Assembly (NCBI GenBank): GCA_049642465.1
Contig: JBAROV010000036.1
Coordinates: forward strand, 1 to 21,278
DNA: 21,278 nucleotides
Source: CAWDPQ01 sp049642465
Lineage (GTDB): Bacteria > Acidobacteriota > Vicinamibacteria > Vicinamibacterales > 2-12-FULL-66-21
Direction of reading: 5' to 3'
In this document: positions 1 through 6,837 of the stretch, piece by piece
Layout: each line of letters begins with the position of its first letter
How positions within the stretch are numbered: the stretch's first letter is position 1
The notes under the pieces: model-generated
Seen by the model: only the letters and a program-made list of their open reading frames with translations
The model's database searches: none
What the model was told of the DNA's origin: nothing
Position numbers and translations under genes: made by a program

Positions 1-56
1 GGACAGGCTGGCGTGAGTGCAGGGACGCGAAGCTCCGTAAATCGAAGAAGTTACGC

Positions 57-62
57 TATAAT
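57..62 (+). promoter_or_regulatory. -10 box of the likely rpmB promoter
   Basis: A perfect TATAAT lies at 57-62. The expected -35 position (about 34-39, TCCGTA) matches poorly. The predicted transcription start is near 69, which would give rpmB a leader of about 62 bases. The call rests on the -10 hexamer and its position only. Confidence 0.5.
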
Positions 63-71
63 GTGTAGTTT

Positions 72-110
72 GCCGGGGGGAGGGACGCCCTTCAGGGCAC
101 AGGGCCCGGC
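72..110 (+). promoter_or_regulatory. Structured 5' leader of rpmB
   Basis: Nested inverted repeats lie between the predicted start point and the gene. The outer arms are GCCGGG (72-77) and CCCGGC (105-110). The inner hairpin is GCCC (87-90), loop TTCA, GGGC (95-98). Ribosomal protein leaders often bind their own product, so a regulatory role is possible, but only the base pairing is visible here. Confidence 0.35.
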
Positions 111-130
111 TTTCGACTTCGAGAGAAACC

Positions 131-322
131 ATGGCCAAACGTTGCGAGATCTGCGGAAAAGGACCGGTCGTCGGCCGGAACATCAGCCACGCGCATAACG
201 TCACCCCGCGCCGGTTCGAGCCGAACCTGCAGCGCGTGCGGGCGCTCGTCAATGGCGGCATCCGCCGGTTGCGCGTCTGCACCCGCTGCCTGCGGTCAAA
301 TAAGGTCGTAAAGGCCGCCTGA
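131..322 (+). CDS. rpmB: 50S ribosomal protein L28
   Basis: This is a 63-residue basic protein with the L28 pattern: MAKRCEICGKGP at the start, then a NISHAHNVTPRRF-type segment and a VRVCTRC-like C-terminal part. It carries two cysteine pairs, C5/C8 and C50/C53, as in the zinc-binding (C+) form of L28. L28 is a late-assembly component of the large ribosomal subunit. The ATG has a weak purine-rich ribosome site (GAGAGA, 121-126). The length is normal for the family. The gene stands alone on the plus strand and ends 7 bases from the stop of the converging rel gene. Confidence 0.95.
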   Translation: MAKRCEICGKGPVVGRNISHAHNVTPRRFEPNLQRVRALVNGGIRRLRVCTRCLRSNKVVKAA

Positions 323-343
323 GGGCCGATCAGCGGCTGGCCC
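323..343. terminator. Weak hairpin between rpmB and rel 3' ends
   Basis: GGGCC (323-327) can pair with GGCCC (339-343), and a G-U pair could extend the stem. It starts right after the rpmB stop and overlaps the last codons of rel. There is no T-tract, so it is at best a weak bidirectional terminator. Confidence 0.2.
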
Positions 344-2483
344 GTTCGACGTCTATCACCCCTTCGACTCCTCGCAGCGACTTGATCACCTTCTGCAGGT
401 GCTTGACGTCGTTAATCTCCACGGTCATGTCGATCCGCCCCATCTGATCCGACGTCTTCGCTTCGACCTTCTGGATGTTCGTGTTGATGCCGGCGATCTT
501 GGAACTGACGTCGGCCAGGATGCCCTTGCGGTCTTCCACCTGGATGCTCAACTGGACGACGTAGGGAGCGGCATCCGTCCCTTTGTCCCATTCCACGTCG
601 ATCCGGCGTTCGGGGTCGTACAGCAGATTGACGACGTTCGGGCACGCTGAGGAGTGCACCGACACGCCTTTTCCACGCGTAATATAACCAACGATCTGCT
701 CTCCTCGAATTGGATTGCAGCAACGGGCGCGGAACACCATCAGATCGTCAACGCCGCGTACCTTGATCTTTTCGTCGCCCGTGCCGAGCACGCGGCGGAC
801 CACCGAAGCGATCCCGGTCTCGGGAACCGCTTCTTTCAGCTGCTCCTGCGGAACGAGCCGCGACAGTACCGTTTTGACGGGCAGCTTGCCGTAGCCGATT
901 GCGGCGAAGACTTCGTCCGGCTTCTGCATGCCGTACTCGGCCACCAGTTTTGCGAAGGCCTCACCCTCGGTGAGCGCCCTGAGATTCAAACCGAACCGTC
1001 GGGCCTCCTTTTCAAACACCTTTCGACCGAGTTCCGTGCTGCGGACCTTCTCCTCGCCCTGGATGTAGTGACGGATCTTGTTGCGGGCGCGAGAGGTGAC
1101 GACGAAGTTCAGCCAGTCGCGGCTTGGCTTATGACCGGGCGCCGTCACCGCCTCGACGATGTCGCCGTTTCGGAGACGAGTGCGGAGCGGCACCATCTTT
1201 CCATTCACGCGTGCGCCAACGCATTGGTGTCCGACGTCGGTGTGAATGCTGTACGCGAAATCGACCGGCGTGGCGCCCCGCGGGAGTGCCTTGACCTCTC
1301 CCTTCGGCGTGAAGATGTAGACCTCCTCCGGGTAGAGCTCGATCTTCAGGTTCTGCAGGAACTCCTGCGGATCCCGCACCTCCTGCTGCCACTCGAGAAG
1401 CTGTCGCAGCCACAGGAAATGCTGCTCGTCGCGGTCGGCGCCGAGGCGTCCTTCCTTGTACTTCCAGTGCGCAGCGATGCCTTCTTCCGCGATGCGATGC
1501 TGTTCCGCGGTGCGAATCTGCACTTCGAAGGGTGAACCGCGTTCGCTGACGACCGAGGTATGCAACGACTGATAGCCGTTTGGACGCGGCATCGCGATGA
1601 AGTCCTTGATTCGTCCCGGGACGGGCGACCAGGTTTGATGGATGATCCCGAGCGCCGCGTAACAGTCCTTGATCGACTCGGTGACGATCCGCAGGGCCAC
1701 CAGGTCATAAACCTGATCGAGGTCGATCTTCTGGCGTTTGAGTTTTTGATGAATGCTGAAGAGACGCTTGATGCGGCCGTCGATGAGGATCACCGGGACT
1801 TGCGCTTCGGTGAGCTTGGCGGTGATGTTCTTCTTCAGCTCTTCGATCGTCGCTTCGGCCGCCCGGCGCTTGGCTTCGACTCTCGACCTCAGCGACTCGT
1901 AGGCACGCGGCTCGAGGTACTTGAAGGCCAGCTCCTCGAGCTCGTTCTTGATCTTGCTCATCCCGAGACGATTGGCGATGGGCGCGTAGATGTCGCGCGT
2001 TTCCTGCGCGATCTTCACTCGCCGCTCTTCGGGCAGATGATGAAGCGTCCGCATGTTGTGCAGCCGATCCGCCAGCTTCACCAGGATGACCCGAATGTCA
2101 TCCACCATCGCGAGGAGCATCTTGCGAAAGTTCTCCGCCTGCCGCTCTTCGCTGGAGGAAAACGGGATCGCGCCGAGTTTGGTGACACCCTCGACGACGT
2201 GCGCAACGTCGGGCCCGAACAACTCGCGGATACGTTCGATCGGGGTTTGCGTATCTTCGACGATGTCGTGCAGAAGGCCAGCGGCTATCGCCACGACGTC
2301 GAGCCGCATGTCCGCGAGCTGGTCGGCGACTTCGAGCGGATGTACGAGATAGGGTTCGCCGGAATGCCGGACCTGTCCCTTGTGCTCGAAGGCGGAAAAC
2401 ACGTATGCCCGCCTGAGCAGCTCAGTGTCCGCATCGGGGTTGCTGGCGCGGACCTTTTCGACGAGGTCTTCGAACCGAATCAT
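330..2483 (-). CDS. rel: Bifunctional (p)ppGpp synthetase/hydrolase, RelA/SpoT family
   Basis: The protein has 717 residues, a full-length Rel. The N-terminal HD hydrolase domain keeps H72-D73 and E76-D77, so it should degrade (p)ppGpp. The synthetase domain (about 235-345) carries RIKD at 291-294, the RXKD signature of bifunctional enzymes (monofunctional RelA has EXDD), plus PNGYQSLHT and EVQIRT-type segments. A TGS domain (about 385-448), a Cys-containing zinc-finger-like region (RARCCNP 586-592, SSAC 611-614) and a C-terminal ACT domain (about 640-715) follow. It makes and breaks the stringent-response alarmone in the cytosol, probably in contact with ribosomes. The ATG start has no clear Shine-Dalgarno. 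No partner gene sits with it on the minus strand. Confidence 0.96.
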   Translation of the reverse strand: MIRFEDLVEKVRASNPDADTELLRRAYVFSAFEHKGQVRHSGEPYLVHPLEVADQLADMRLDVVAIAAGLLHDIVEDTQTPIERIRELFGPDVAHVVEGVTKLGAIPFSSSEERQAENFRKMLLAMVDDIRVILVKLADRLHNMRTLHHLPEERRVKIAQETRDIYAPIANRLGMSKIKNELEELAFKYLEPRAYESLRSRVEAKRRAAEATIEELKKNITAKLTEAQVPVILIDGRIKRLFSIHQKLKRQKIDLDQVYDLVALRIVTESIKDCYAALGIIHQTWSPVPGRIKDFIAMPRPNGYQSLHTSVVSERGSPFEVQIRTAEQHRIAEEGIAAHWKYKEGRLGADRDEQHFLWLRQLLEWQQEVRDPQEFLQNLKIELYPEEVYIFTPKGEVKALPRGATPVDFAYSIHTDVGHQCVGARVNGKMVPLRTRLRNGDIVEAVTAPGHKPSRDWLNFVVTSRARNKIRHYIQGEEKVRSTELGRKVFEKEARRFGLNLRALTEGEAFAKLVAEYGMQKPDEVFAAIGYGKLPVKTVLSRLVPQEQLKEAVPETGIASVVRRVLGTGDEKIKVRGVDDLMVFRARCCNPIRGEQIVGYITRGKGVSVHSSACPNVVNLLYDPERRIDVEWDKGTDAAPYVVQLSIQVEDRKGILADVSSKIAGINTNIQKVEAKTSDQMGRIDMTVEINDVKHLQKVIKSLRGVEGVIDVERASR

Positions 2484-2512
2484 CGTTTGCGGTGTCTAAA
2501 CGGAGAGACGAG

Positions 2513-2534
2513 GCGCCGCAACCTGAGGCGGCGC
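2513..2534 (-). promoter_or_regulatory. Hairpin in the region upstream of rel
   Basis: GCGCCGC (2513-2519) and GCGGCGC (2528-2534) form a 7-bp GC-rich stem with an 8-base loop, 30 bases upstream of the rel start codon. A TATAGT sequence on the minus strand (2573-2578) could be a rel -10 box and would place this hairpin in the leader. No good -35 accompanies it, so this is tentative. Confidence 0.25.
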
Positions 2535-2550
2535 TTGGAGTTTGGCCGGG

Positions 2551-2580
2551 TTGACGGCGCGTTTTTCGGTTCACTATACT
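2551..2580 (+). promoter_or_regulatory. Sigma-70-type promoter for the TPR lipoprotein
   Basis: TTGACG at 2551-2556 and TATACT at 2575-2580 are separated by 18 bases. The predicted start near 2587 gives a leader of about 160 bases. That leader holds an inverted repeat, ATCGCC (2668-2673) with GGCGAT (2685-2690), around the palindrome GCAGCTGC. The 264-base gap 2484-2747 shows no other gene I can support. Confidence 0.6.
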
Positions 2581-2747
2581 GACCCGGTTCCGAGCGCCGG
2601 CATCCTCCCGTTCAATGCCAGCACCATTTTAATACCCGGCATGACCGCGCGGGCGCCGGACCGAAGAATCGCCATCGCAGCTGCGGCGATCTCGGCCAGG
2701 GAGCCGAGCCGGGCCTCGCGAGACCAACAAAGAGAGCAGGAACGAGC

Positions 2748-3716
2748 ATGAAAACGCGATTTCGAACGGCCCCCATCGTTGCCGCCGCCCTGGCTATCGG
2801 GCTTGGCGCCGCATCGGCCGGCTGCGGCAAGTACTCATACAACAATTTGAAAGCCATGAAGGCGTTCAAAGACGCCAATGTCGCCTACCAGGCGCAGGAC
2901 TGGAAGAAGGCGGTCGACCGCTACGAAGCGTCGATCGCGGCCAATCCGGACCTGAACGCCGGCGGCGTCACTCCCTACTTCTTCCTCGCAAACAGCTACG
3001 ACAATCTCTATAAGCCCGCCCGGGCCGGCGAACCGGAAAACGACGCCTTCATCCAGAAGGCCATCGAGAACTATAAGATCTCCGCCCAGAAGGACACCGG
3101 GCAGATGCGCACCCGTGCGATGGAGTATCTGGTTGCGGCGTACGGACCCGATAAGCTGAACGACCCGGCTCAGGCCGAGCCCATCGTTCAGCAAATGATT
3201 CAGATGGATCCCAACGAACCGGCCAACTACTTCTATCTCGCCAAGATTTACGAGGACGCCGGGCGTTACGAGGAGGCCGAGCAGACGTTGCTCAAGGCGA
3301 AGGAAGTGAAGCCGAACGACCCGGTGGTCTACACGACGCTGTCGGCCTTTTACAACAAGCAGGGAGATTTCCCGAAAACGATGGCCGCGCTGCACCAAGC
3401 CGCCGAACTCGAGCCCAATAATCCCGAGGGCTATCACCGGGTCGCCGTCTTCTATTGGGAGAAGGCCTTTAGAGACCATCGCCTCGGCAAAGCGGAGAAG
3501 ATGGACTATCTGCAAAAGGGCGTGGACGCCGAGGACAAGGCGCTCAGCCTCAATGCGAACTACGCGGAGGCGATGACCTACAAGAACATCCTGCTTCGCC
3601 TCCAGGCCAACGAAACGAACGACCCGAAAGAACGGGAACGGCTGATCAAGGAGGCCGACCAGCTCCGCAACCGCGCCATCGAGCTCGGCAAGAAGAAGGC
3701 CTCGGGCGTTTCGTAG
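2748..3716 (+). CDS. TPR-repeat probable lipoprotein
   Basis: The protein has 322 residues. Residues 1-25 form a signal peptide (basic start, Ala-rich core) ending in SAGC with C26, an acceptable though not ideal lipobox, so the protein is probably lipid-anchored in the envelope. The rest is helical tetratricopeptide repeats, for example NVAYQAQDWKKAVDRYEASI (about 44-63), ANYFYLAKIYEDAGRYEEAE (about 157-176) and the repeat after it containing VVYTTLSAFYNKQGDF. TPRs are protein-binding scaffolds; the partner is unknown. Purine-rich CAGGAAC lies 4 bases before the ATG. It is transcribed alone from the promoter at 2551-2580 and converges on exbD. I cannot name a specific function. Confidence 0.8.
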   Translation: MKTRFRTAPIVAAALAIGLGAASAGCGKYSYNNLKAMKAFKDANVAYQAQDWKKAVDRYEASIAANPDLNAGGVTPYFFLANSYDNLYKPARAGEPENDAFIQKAIENYKISAQKDTGQMRTRAMEYLVAAYGPDKLNDPAQAEPIVQQMIQMDPNEPANYFYLAKIYEDAGRYEEAEQTLLKAKEVKPNDPVVYTTLSAFYNKQGDFPKTMAALHQAAELEPNNPEGYHRVAVFYWEKAFRDHRLGKAEKMDYLQKGVDAEDKALSLNANYAEAMTYKNILLRLQANETNDPKERERLIKEADQLRNRAIELGKKKASGVS

Positions 3717-3728
3717 TCCCGTCTGAAC

Positions 3729-3756
3729 GCGCTGGACCCGGTCCCGGGTTCAGCGC
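3729..3756. terminator. Hairpin between converging TPR lipoprotein and exbD genes
   Basis: GCGCTGGACCC (3729-3739) pairs with GGGTTCAGCGC (3746-3756): 11 bp including one G-U pair, with a 6-base loop. It lies 12 bases after the TPR stop and covers the exbD stop codon at 3750-3752. There is no T-tract on either side, so termination may need Rho or may be partial. Confidence 0.5.
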
Positions 3757-4145
3757 TGTCGCGTGCCCGGCGTGATGACGCCGACCTGTCCGACGCCCGC
3801 GCTCTTCGCCGCATCGATCACCGCCATCACCTCGCCATACCGCAACGACCCCGCGGCCGACAGCCACATCGTCTTGTCCCGGCGCCGCCGGTAGATTTGG
3901 TGGAGTCGGGTGCCCAGTTCCGAAGCGGGCACGACCTGTCGGTTCACGCTGATGAGGCGATCGGCGGAGTACTCGACAACGATCTGCGCATCGCCATCCC
4001 CGTGGTTGTTTTCGCCGGGCAGGAACACGTCGATGCCCTCCTGCGACAACTGAACGCTGCAGAGAAACATGATGAGCAGGACGAGCAGCACGTCAACGAG
4101 CGGGCTCATCTTCGACTGGGTGTGAAGGCGTGGAACGTCTGCCAT
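3750..4145 (-). CDS. exbD: ExbD/TolR-family biopolymer transport protein, third copy
   Basis: The 131-residue protein has the ExbD plan: a short cytoplasmic N-terminus, one membrane helix (about 14-34) with the conserved aspartate D18 in SPLVDVLLVLL, and a periplasmic domain. ExbD works with ExbB as the proton channel that energises TonB (or Tol-type) partners. The usual NVTP before the helix is altered to KMSP, and a cysteine sits in the helix. Its periplasmic part shares SLRYGE and VIDAAK-AGV with the second exbD (4272-4742), so the two look like a recent duplication. It is cut off from the rest of the operon by a REP-like palindrome and a strong terminator, so its expression must depend on read-through or an unseen promoter. 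Confidence 0.88.
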   Translation of the reverse strand: MADVPRLHTQSKMSPLVDVLLVLLIMFLCSVQLSQEGIDVFLPGENNHGDGDAQIVVEYSADRLISVNRQVVPASELGTRLHQIYRRRRDKTMWLSAAGSLRYGEVMAVIDAAKSAGVGQVGVITPGTRQR

Positions 4146-4190
4146 GACCGCTCTGTCCTCTTAGACCCCGGAGACGGCCAGGAGGTTCAG

Positions 4191-4219
4191 AAAAAAAGGC
4201 GGCCGCGAGGCCGCCTTTT
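4191..4219 (-). terminator. Rho-independent terminator between two exbD genes
   Basis: GGCGGCC (4198-4204), loop GCGA, GGCCGCC (4209-4215), flanked by A and T runs that extend the stem to about 11 bp. On the minus strand the stem is followed by seven T (complement of 4191-4197), a textbook intrinsic terminator. It should end most transcripts after the second exbD. Confidence 0.85.
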
Positions 4220-4232
4220 CCAATCTGACTTG

Positions 4233-4258
4233 TCCGCCGTAGCCTTGGCGAAGGCGGA
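4233..4258. repeat. REP-like imperfect palindrome
   Basis: A 26-base symmetrical element: TCCGCC (4233-4238), GTA, GCC (4242-4244), TT, GGC (4247-4249), GAA, GGCGGA (4253-4258). It folds as a 6-bp stem, a 3x3 internal loop and a 3-bp stem. It lies in the exbD-exbD gap next to the terminator. Its form is like intergenic REP elements, but I see only one copy in this window. Confidence 0.5.
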
Positions 4259-4271
4259 TGAACGGTCTGGA

Positions 4272-4742
4272 CTAGTTGCCGGGGCTGACGCTCTCGCCGC
4301 GCCGCATTCCTTCGGTCACGATACCGACTTTCTCGACGCCCGCACCCTTTGCCGCATCGATGACGGCAACTATTTCGCCGTAGCGCAGCGACGGGTCGCC
4401 GACGATGAACATCGTCTTTTCCTTGCGGGTCTCGAAGATTTCACGCAGGCGGTTGTCGAGGTCCTGAAGCGAAACGGGCTGCTTGTTGATCGCCATCGAC
4501 CGATCGGCGTTGTATTCGAAGACGATCTGGGTATTGGTCGGATCCACTTGCTCGGGCCGCTTCGACTCGAGCGGCAGGTTGACGTCCATGCCGACCTGCG
4601 TCAGCGGCAGGGCGGCCATGAAAATGATCAAGAGCACGAGCAGGACGTCGATGAGCGGAGTGACGTTCATGTCCGCACTTGCGTGCGGCACCTCTCCCTT
4701 GACGACCCGCTCGGCGCCAAAGTGCTTGTGGGCGTGGGCCAT
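4272..4742 (-). CDS. exbD: ExbD/TolR-family biopolymer transport protein, second copy
   Basis: The 156-residue protein has a His/Lys-containing cytoplasmic N-terminus (HAHKHF), then NVTPLIDVLLVLLII with the conserved membrane aspartate D32, one helix (about 29-49) and a periplasmic domain (about 52-150). ExbD couples proton flow through ExbB to movement of TonB. The ATG lies 2 bases after the stop of the preceding exbD, and its GGGAGGG ribosome site (about 10 bases upstream) lies inside that gene, so translation is probably coupled. The terminator at 4191-4219 follows. Confidence 0.92.
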   Translation of the reverse strand: MAHAHKHFGAERVVKGEVPHASADMNVTPLIDVLLVLLIIFMAALPLTQVGMDVNLPLESKRPEQVDPTNTQIVFEYNADRSMAINKQPVSLQDLDNRLREIFETRKEKTMFIVGDPSLRYGEIVAVIDAAKGAGVEKVGIVTEGMRRGESVSPGN

Positions 4743-4744
4743 GA

Positions 4745-5185
4745 CTACTTCCCTCCCGTGGTATCGCCCGGCTGGCGCTTCCGCTCGGTGATGAGCCCGA
4801 TGTCTTCGATCTGCGCCTTCCGCAGGTCGTCCATGGCCGCCATGATGGCGCTGTAACTCGCGTCCTGGTCCCCCTTGATGAGGACCACGCGCTCTCGCTT
4901 GTCTTCGAGCACCGTCTTCACGCGCTCGGCCATCTCTTCTCTCTTCACCGCCAGGCCGTTGACGTAAAAGTTGTTGTGCGCGTCGATTGCGAGGACCGTC
5001 TGCTCCTGGTTATCGGGCTTCTGCACGACATTCTGGGCGGACGGCATCGTCACCGCCACGCCCTTCTGGAGCATCGGAGCGACGAGCATCATGATGATGA
5101 GCAGCACCAGCATGACGTCAACGAGCGGCGTCACGTTGATCTGGGAATTGAGTCCGCCTCTTGCGCCGCCAACATCCATTGCCAT
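4745..5185 (-). CDS. exbD: ExbD/TolR-family biopolymer transport protein, first copy
   Basis: The 146-residue protein has INVTPLVDVMLVLLIIMMLVAP at about 16-37 holding the membrane helix and conserved D23, followed by a periplasmic domain (QTVLAIDAHNNFYVNG and onward) ending in a Lys/Arg-rich tail. Its periplasmic half differs clearly from the other two copies (SYSAIMAAMDDLRKAQIEDIG in place of SLRYGE-type), so it is an older paralogue. A GAAGGA ribosome site precedes the ATG. A second in-frame ATG two codons later is also possible. It follows exbB across a heptamer-repeat spacer. Confidence 0.93.
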   Translation of the reverse strand: MAMDVGGARGGLNSQINVTPLVDVMLVLLIIMMLVAPMLQKGVAVTMPSAQNVVQKPDNQEQTVLAIDAHNNFYVNGLAVKREEMAERVKTVLEDKRERVVLIKGDQDASYSAIMAAMDDLRKAQIEDIGLITERKRQPGDTTGGK

Positions 5186-5205
5186 AAAGTCGTTCCTTCG
5201 CTGTC

Positions 5206-5245
5206 AGTCGCTAGTCGCTAGTCGCTAGTCGCGAGTCGCTGGTCG
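5206..5245. repeat. Heptamer tandem repeat (AGTCGCT) between exbB and exbD
   Basis: Five consecutive 7-base units occupy 5206-5240: AGTCGCT three times, AGTCGCG, AGTCGCT. A degraded sixth unit (GGTCG) runs up to the exbB stop codon. The array fills most of the 60-base exbB-exbD gap. On the transcribed minus strand the unit reads AGCGACT. Confidence 0.8.
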
Positions 5246-5917
5246 TTACGAAGTCTTCTTGATGAAATAGTCGACCAGTTCTGACGATGAGTTATCCATC
5301 TCTACGTTGAAGTACTCGATTCGCCCTGTCAGGTAATTGTAGAACCACACGGCCGGGATAGCCACCACGAGGCCGAGCGCCGTTTCGACGAGAGCTTCCG
5401 AAATACCGGCCGACACGGCGCCGAGACCGCCCGAGCCCGTTGCCGCGATGCCCTGGAACGCCGTGATGATGCCGACGACCGTGCCCAGCAGTCCGACGAA
5501 GGGTGCGGTTGCGCCGATCGTGGCGAGCGAGGCGACGCCTTTCTTGAGGTCGTTGGCCGTCAGCGCGGCGGCACGCTGAATCGCGCGGCGCACGGTGTCG
5601 ACCAGGTCTTCACGGCTCAGATTGGAGCCGCTTTCCTGCTGGAACTGATATTCCTGCAACCCGGCCAGGACGACCTTGGCGAGATGACTGTAGCGATAGT
5701 TCTTTGAAGAGGAGATGGCAATGGCGTCCTTCAGCCGCCCTTCCTTCAAGTGCTTCGCCACCTGCGGCGCATAGAGCTTCGACTGTTTGCGAGCCTGGGT
5801 GAACGTATAAATGCGCTCGATCGCGACGCCGAACGAAATCATCGACATGATAATCAGGATGACTCCGATGGCCTTTGCGACCCAGCCCATCGAGTTCCAC
5901 ATTTCCATCAGATCCAT
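5246..5917 (-). CDS. exbB: ExbB/TolQ/MotA-family proton channel protein
   Basis: The protein has 223 residues from the chosen ATG (5915-5917). That start has GGAGG 8 bases upstream. A GTG six bases further up (5921-5923) would leave only 2 bases after GGAGG, so it is unlikely. The layout is typical: an N-terminal helix (about 13-33), a cytoplasmic region, then two long helices (about 127-150, GATAPFVGLLGTVVGIITAF, and about 168-190, ISEALVETALGLVVAIPAVW), which are the MotA/TolQ/ExbB signature. ExbB forms the inner-membrane pore through which protons flow with ExbD. It sits between tonB (52 bases upstream) and the exbD genes, which supports ExbB rather than TolQ or MotA. Confidence 0.94.
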   Translation of the reverse strand: MDLMEMWNSMGWVAKAIGVILIIMSMISFGVAIERIYTFTQARKQSKLYAPQVAKHLKEGRLKDAIAISSSKNYRYSHLAKVVLAGLQEYQFQQESGSNLSREDLVDTVRRAIQRAAALTANDLKKGVASLATIGATAPFVGLLGTVVGIITAFQGIAATGSGGLGAVSAGISEALVETALGLVVAIPAVWFYNYLTGRIEYFNVEMDNSSSELVDYFIKKTS

Positions 5918-5969
5918 TGGCACATCCTCCGGTGCAGGAAAAAGACGCGTGATTACCGAACGCGAGCGC

Positions 5970-6686
5970 CTACTGCAGCGTGAAGTTCACCGTCACCGTC
6001 ATGATGACCGGCACCGGCACGTTGTTCAGCAGCGTCGGCGTAAACTGCCACTGTTTGACGGCATCGAGCGCCGCTTGGTCGAGGAGAGGAATTGAGCGCA
6101 GGACCTTGGCGTCCTTCACCCGTCCATCCGCGCCAATCGTCGCTTCAATGATCACCATGCCGGACACGCGGGCAGACTGCGCGATCGGCGGGTACACCGG
6201 CTTGACATCCCTGATCTTCGTCGGCTGTTTGATCGAGCCGCCGACGCGGATTGGAGCCTGAGGTGGTGGAGGTGGTGGCGCCTCCGGGAGACCTCCGACG
6301 ACGCCGCCGATCGTCCCGCCTGGCACGCCCCCTTCCACACCGCCCGGAACGCCTTCGCTAATCCCGGTGGATGGAGCTTCGGGGATGATTTCCTTTGGCG
6401 CCTCAATCGGCGCAGCGTTCGGATTGGTGACGGGGACCGGCTGGACCTTCGGCTGCGACGCGGGTGCCGGTGGAGGTGGTGGTGGCGGCGGAGGCGGTGG
6501 GGGGGCACCCACGAACGCCATCATCGTCGGGGGGGTGGGCATATTGCCGGTGGCCATCAGCGGAATGATGATGACCGCCGCGAAAATCCCGACGTGCGCT
6601 GCAATCGAGAGGGGAACGGTATACCACTTCTGTGACCCGACCTTTATGGACGGATCGGTAACGTCGCCGAACATGTCACGCGGCAC
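5970..6686 (-). CDS. tonB: TonB energy transducer
   Basis: The 238-residue protein has a cytoplasmic start, one membrane helix (about 24-46), a run of 12 prolines (62-73, mixed codons), a Gly/Pro/Val linker (about 112-145, repeats of GVPGG/GGV type), and a C-terminal TonB domain (about 150-238) with YPPIAQSARVSG (165-176) and WQFTP (213-217). TonB spans the periplasm and passes ExbB/ExbD-derived energy to outer-membrane receptors. The GTG start is favoured because GGGGAGGG ends 7 bases before it; the first in-frame ATG, four codons later, would be 19 bases away. It is the first gene of the operon, behind a consensus promoter. Confidence 0.94.
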   Translation of the reverse strand: MPRDMFGDVTDPSIKVGSQKWYTVPLSIAAHVGIFAAVIIIPLMATGNMPTPPTMMAFVGAPPPPPPPPPPPPAPASQPKVQPVPVTNPNAAPIEAPKEIIPEAPSTGISEGVPGGVEGGVPGGTIGGVVGGLPEAPPPPPPQAPIRVGGSIKQPTKIRDVKPVYPPIAQSARVSGMVIIEATIGADGRVKDAKVLRSIPLLDQAALDAVKQWQFTPTLLNNVPVPVIMTVTVNFTLQ

Positions 6687-6723
6687 GGCTCAGCCCTCCC
6701 CTAGGCGCGGTGCAAGACCGCGA

Positions 6724-6753
6724 ATTATAGTCAGACGCAAAAACCAGTGTCAA
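6724..6753 (-). promoter_or_regulatory. Consensus sigma-70 promoter of the tonB-exbB-exbD operon
   Basis: Read on the minus strand, TTGACA (6748-6753) and TATAAT (6724-6729) are both perfect, with an 18-base spacer. The predicted start near 6717 gives a leader of about 30 bases before the tonB GTG. This is the strongest promoter match in the window. Confidence 0.85.
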
Positions 6754-6787
6754 CGAACGTCCCATGGTTCACTTAGACACCGGCTCG

Positions 6788-6812
6788 GGCCGAATGGCGC
6801 AGCCATTCGACC
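6788..6812 (-). terminator. Hairpin after hppA
   Basis: GGCCGAATGGC (6788-6798) and GCCATTCGACC (6802-6812) form an 11-bp stem with one G-U pair and a 3-base loop, 25 bases beyond the hppA stop and upstream of the tonB promoter. It has no T-tract after it. A second small stem, AAAAAC/GTTTTT, sits closer to the stop. It is a likely 3' end for hppA transcripts but not a classical terminator. Confidence 0.4.
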
Positions 6813-6837
6813 CAAAAAACTCTCGTTTTTGCCGGCC

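Noticed and set aside
654..2582. Two long open frames (654-1535 and 1560-2582) opposite rel
   Set aside because: They are antisense to a full-length, motif-complete Rel protein. Composition is typical of GC-rich shadow frames and no family motif is seen.
2641..2751. A 36-codon upstream ORF overlapping the TPR lipoprotein start as ATGA
   Set aside because: It has no ribosome site and an Ala/Arg-rich composition expected by chance in this GC-rich leader. The overlap is suggestive but not enough.
5206..5245. CRISPR array
   Set aside because: The unit is 7 bases with no spacers; this is a simple tandem repeat.
6480..6515. Slippage-prone simple repeat in tonB
   Set aside because: The 12 prolines use mixed codons (CCC, CCA, CCG, CCT), so it is not a pure repeat likely to cause phase variation.
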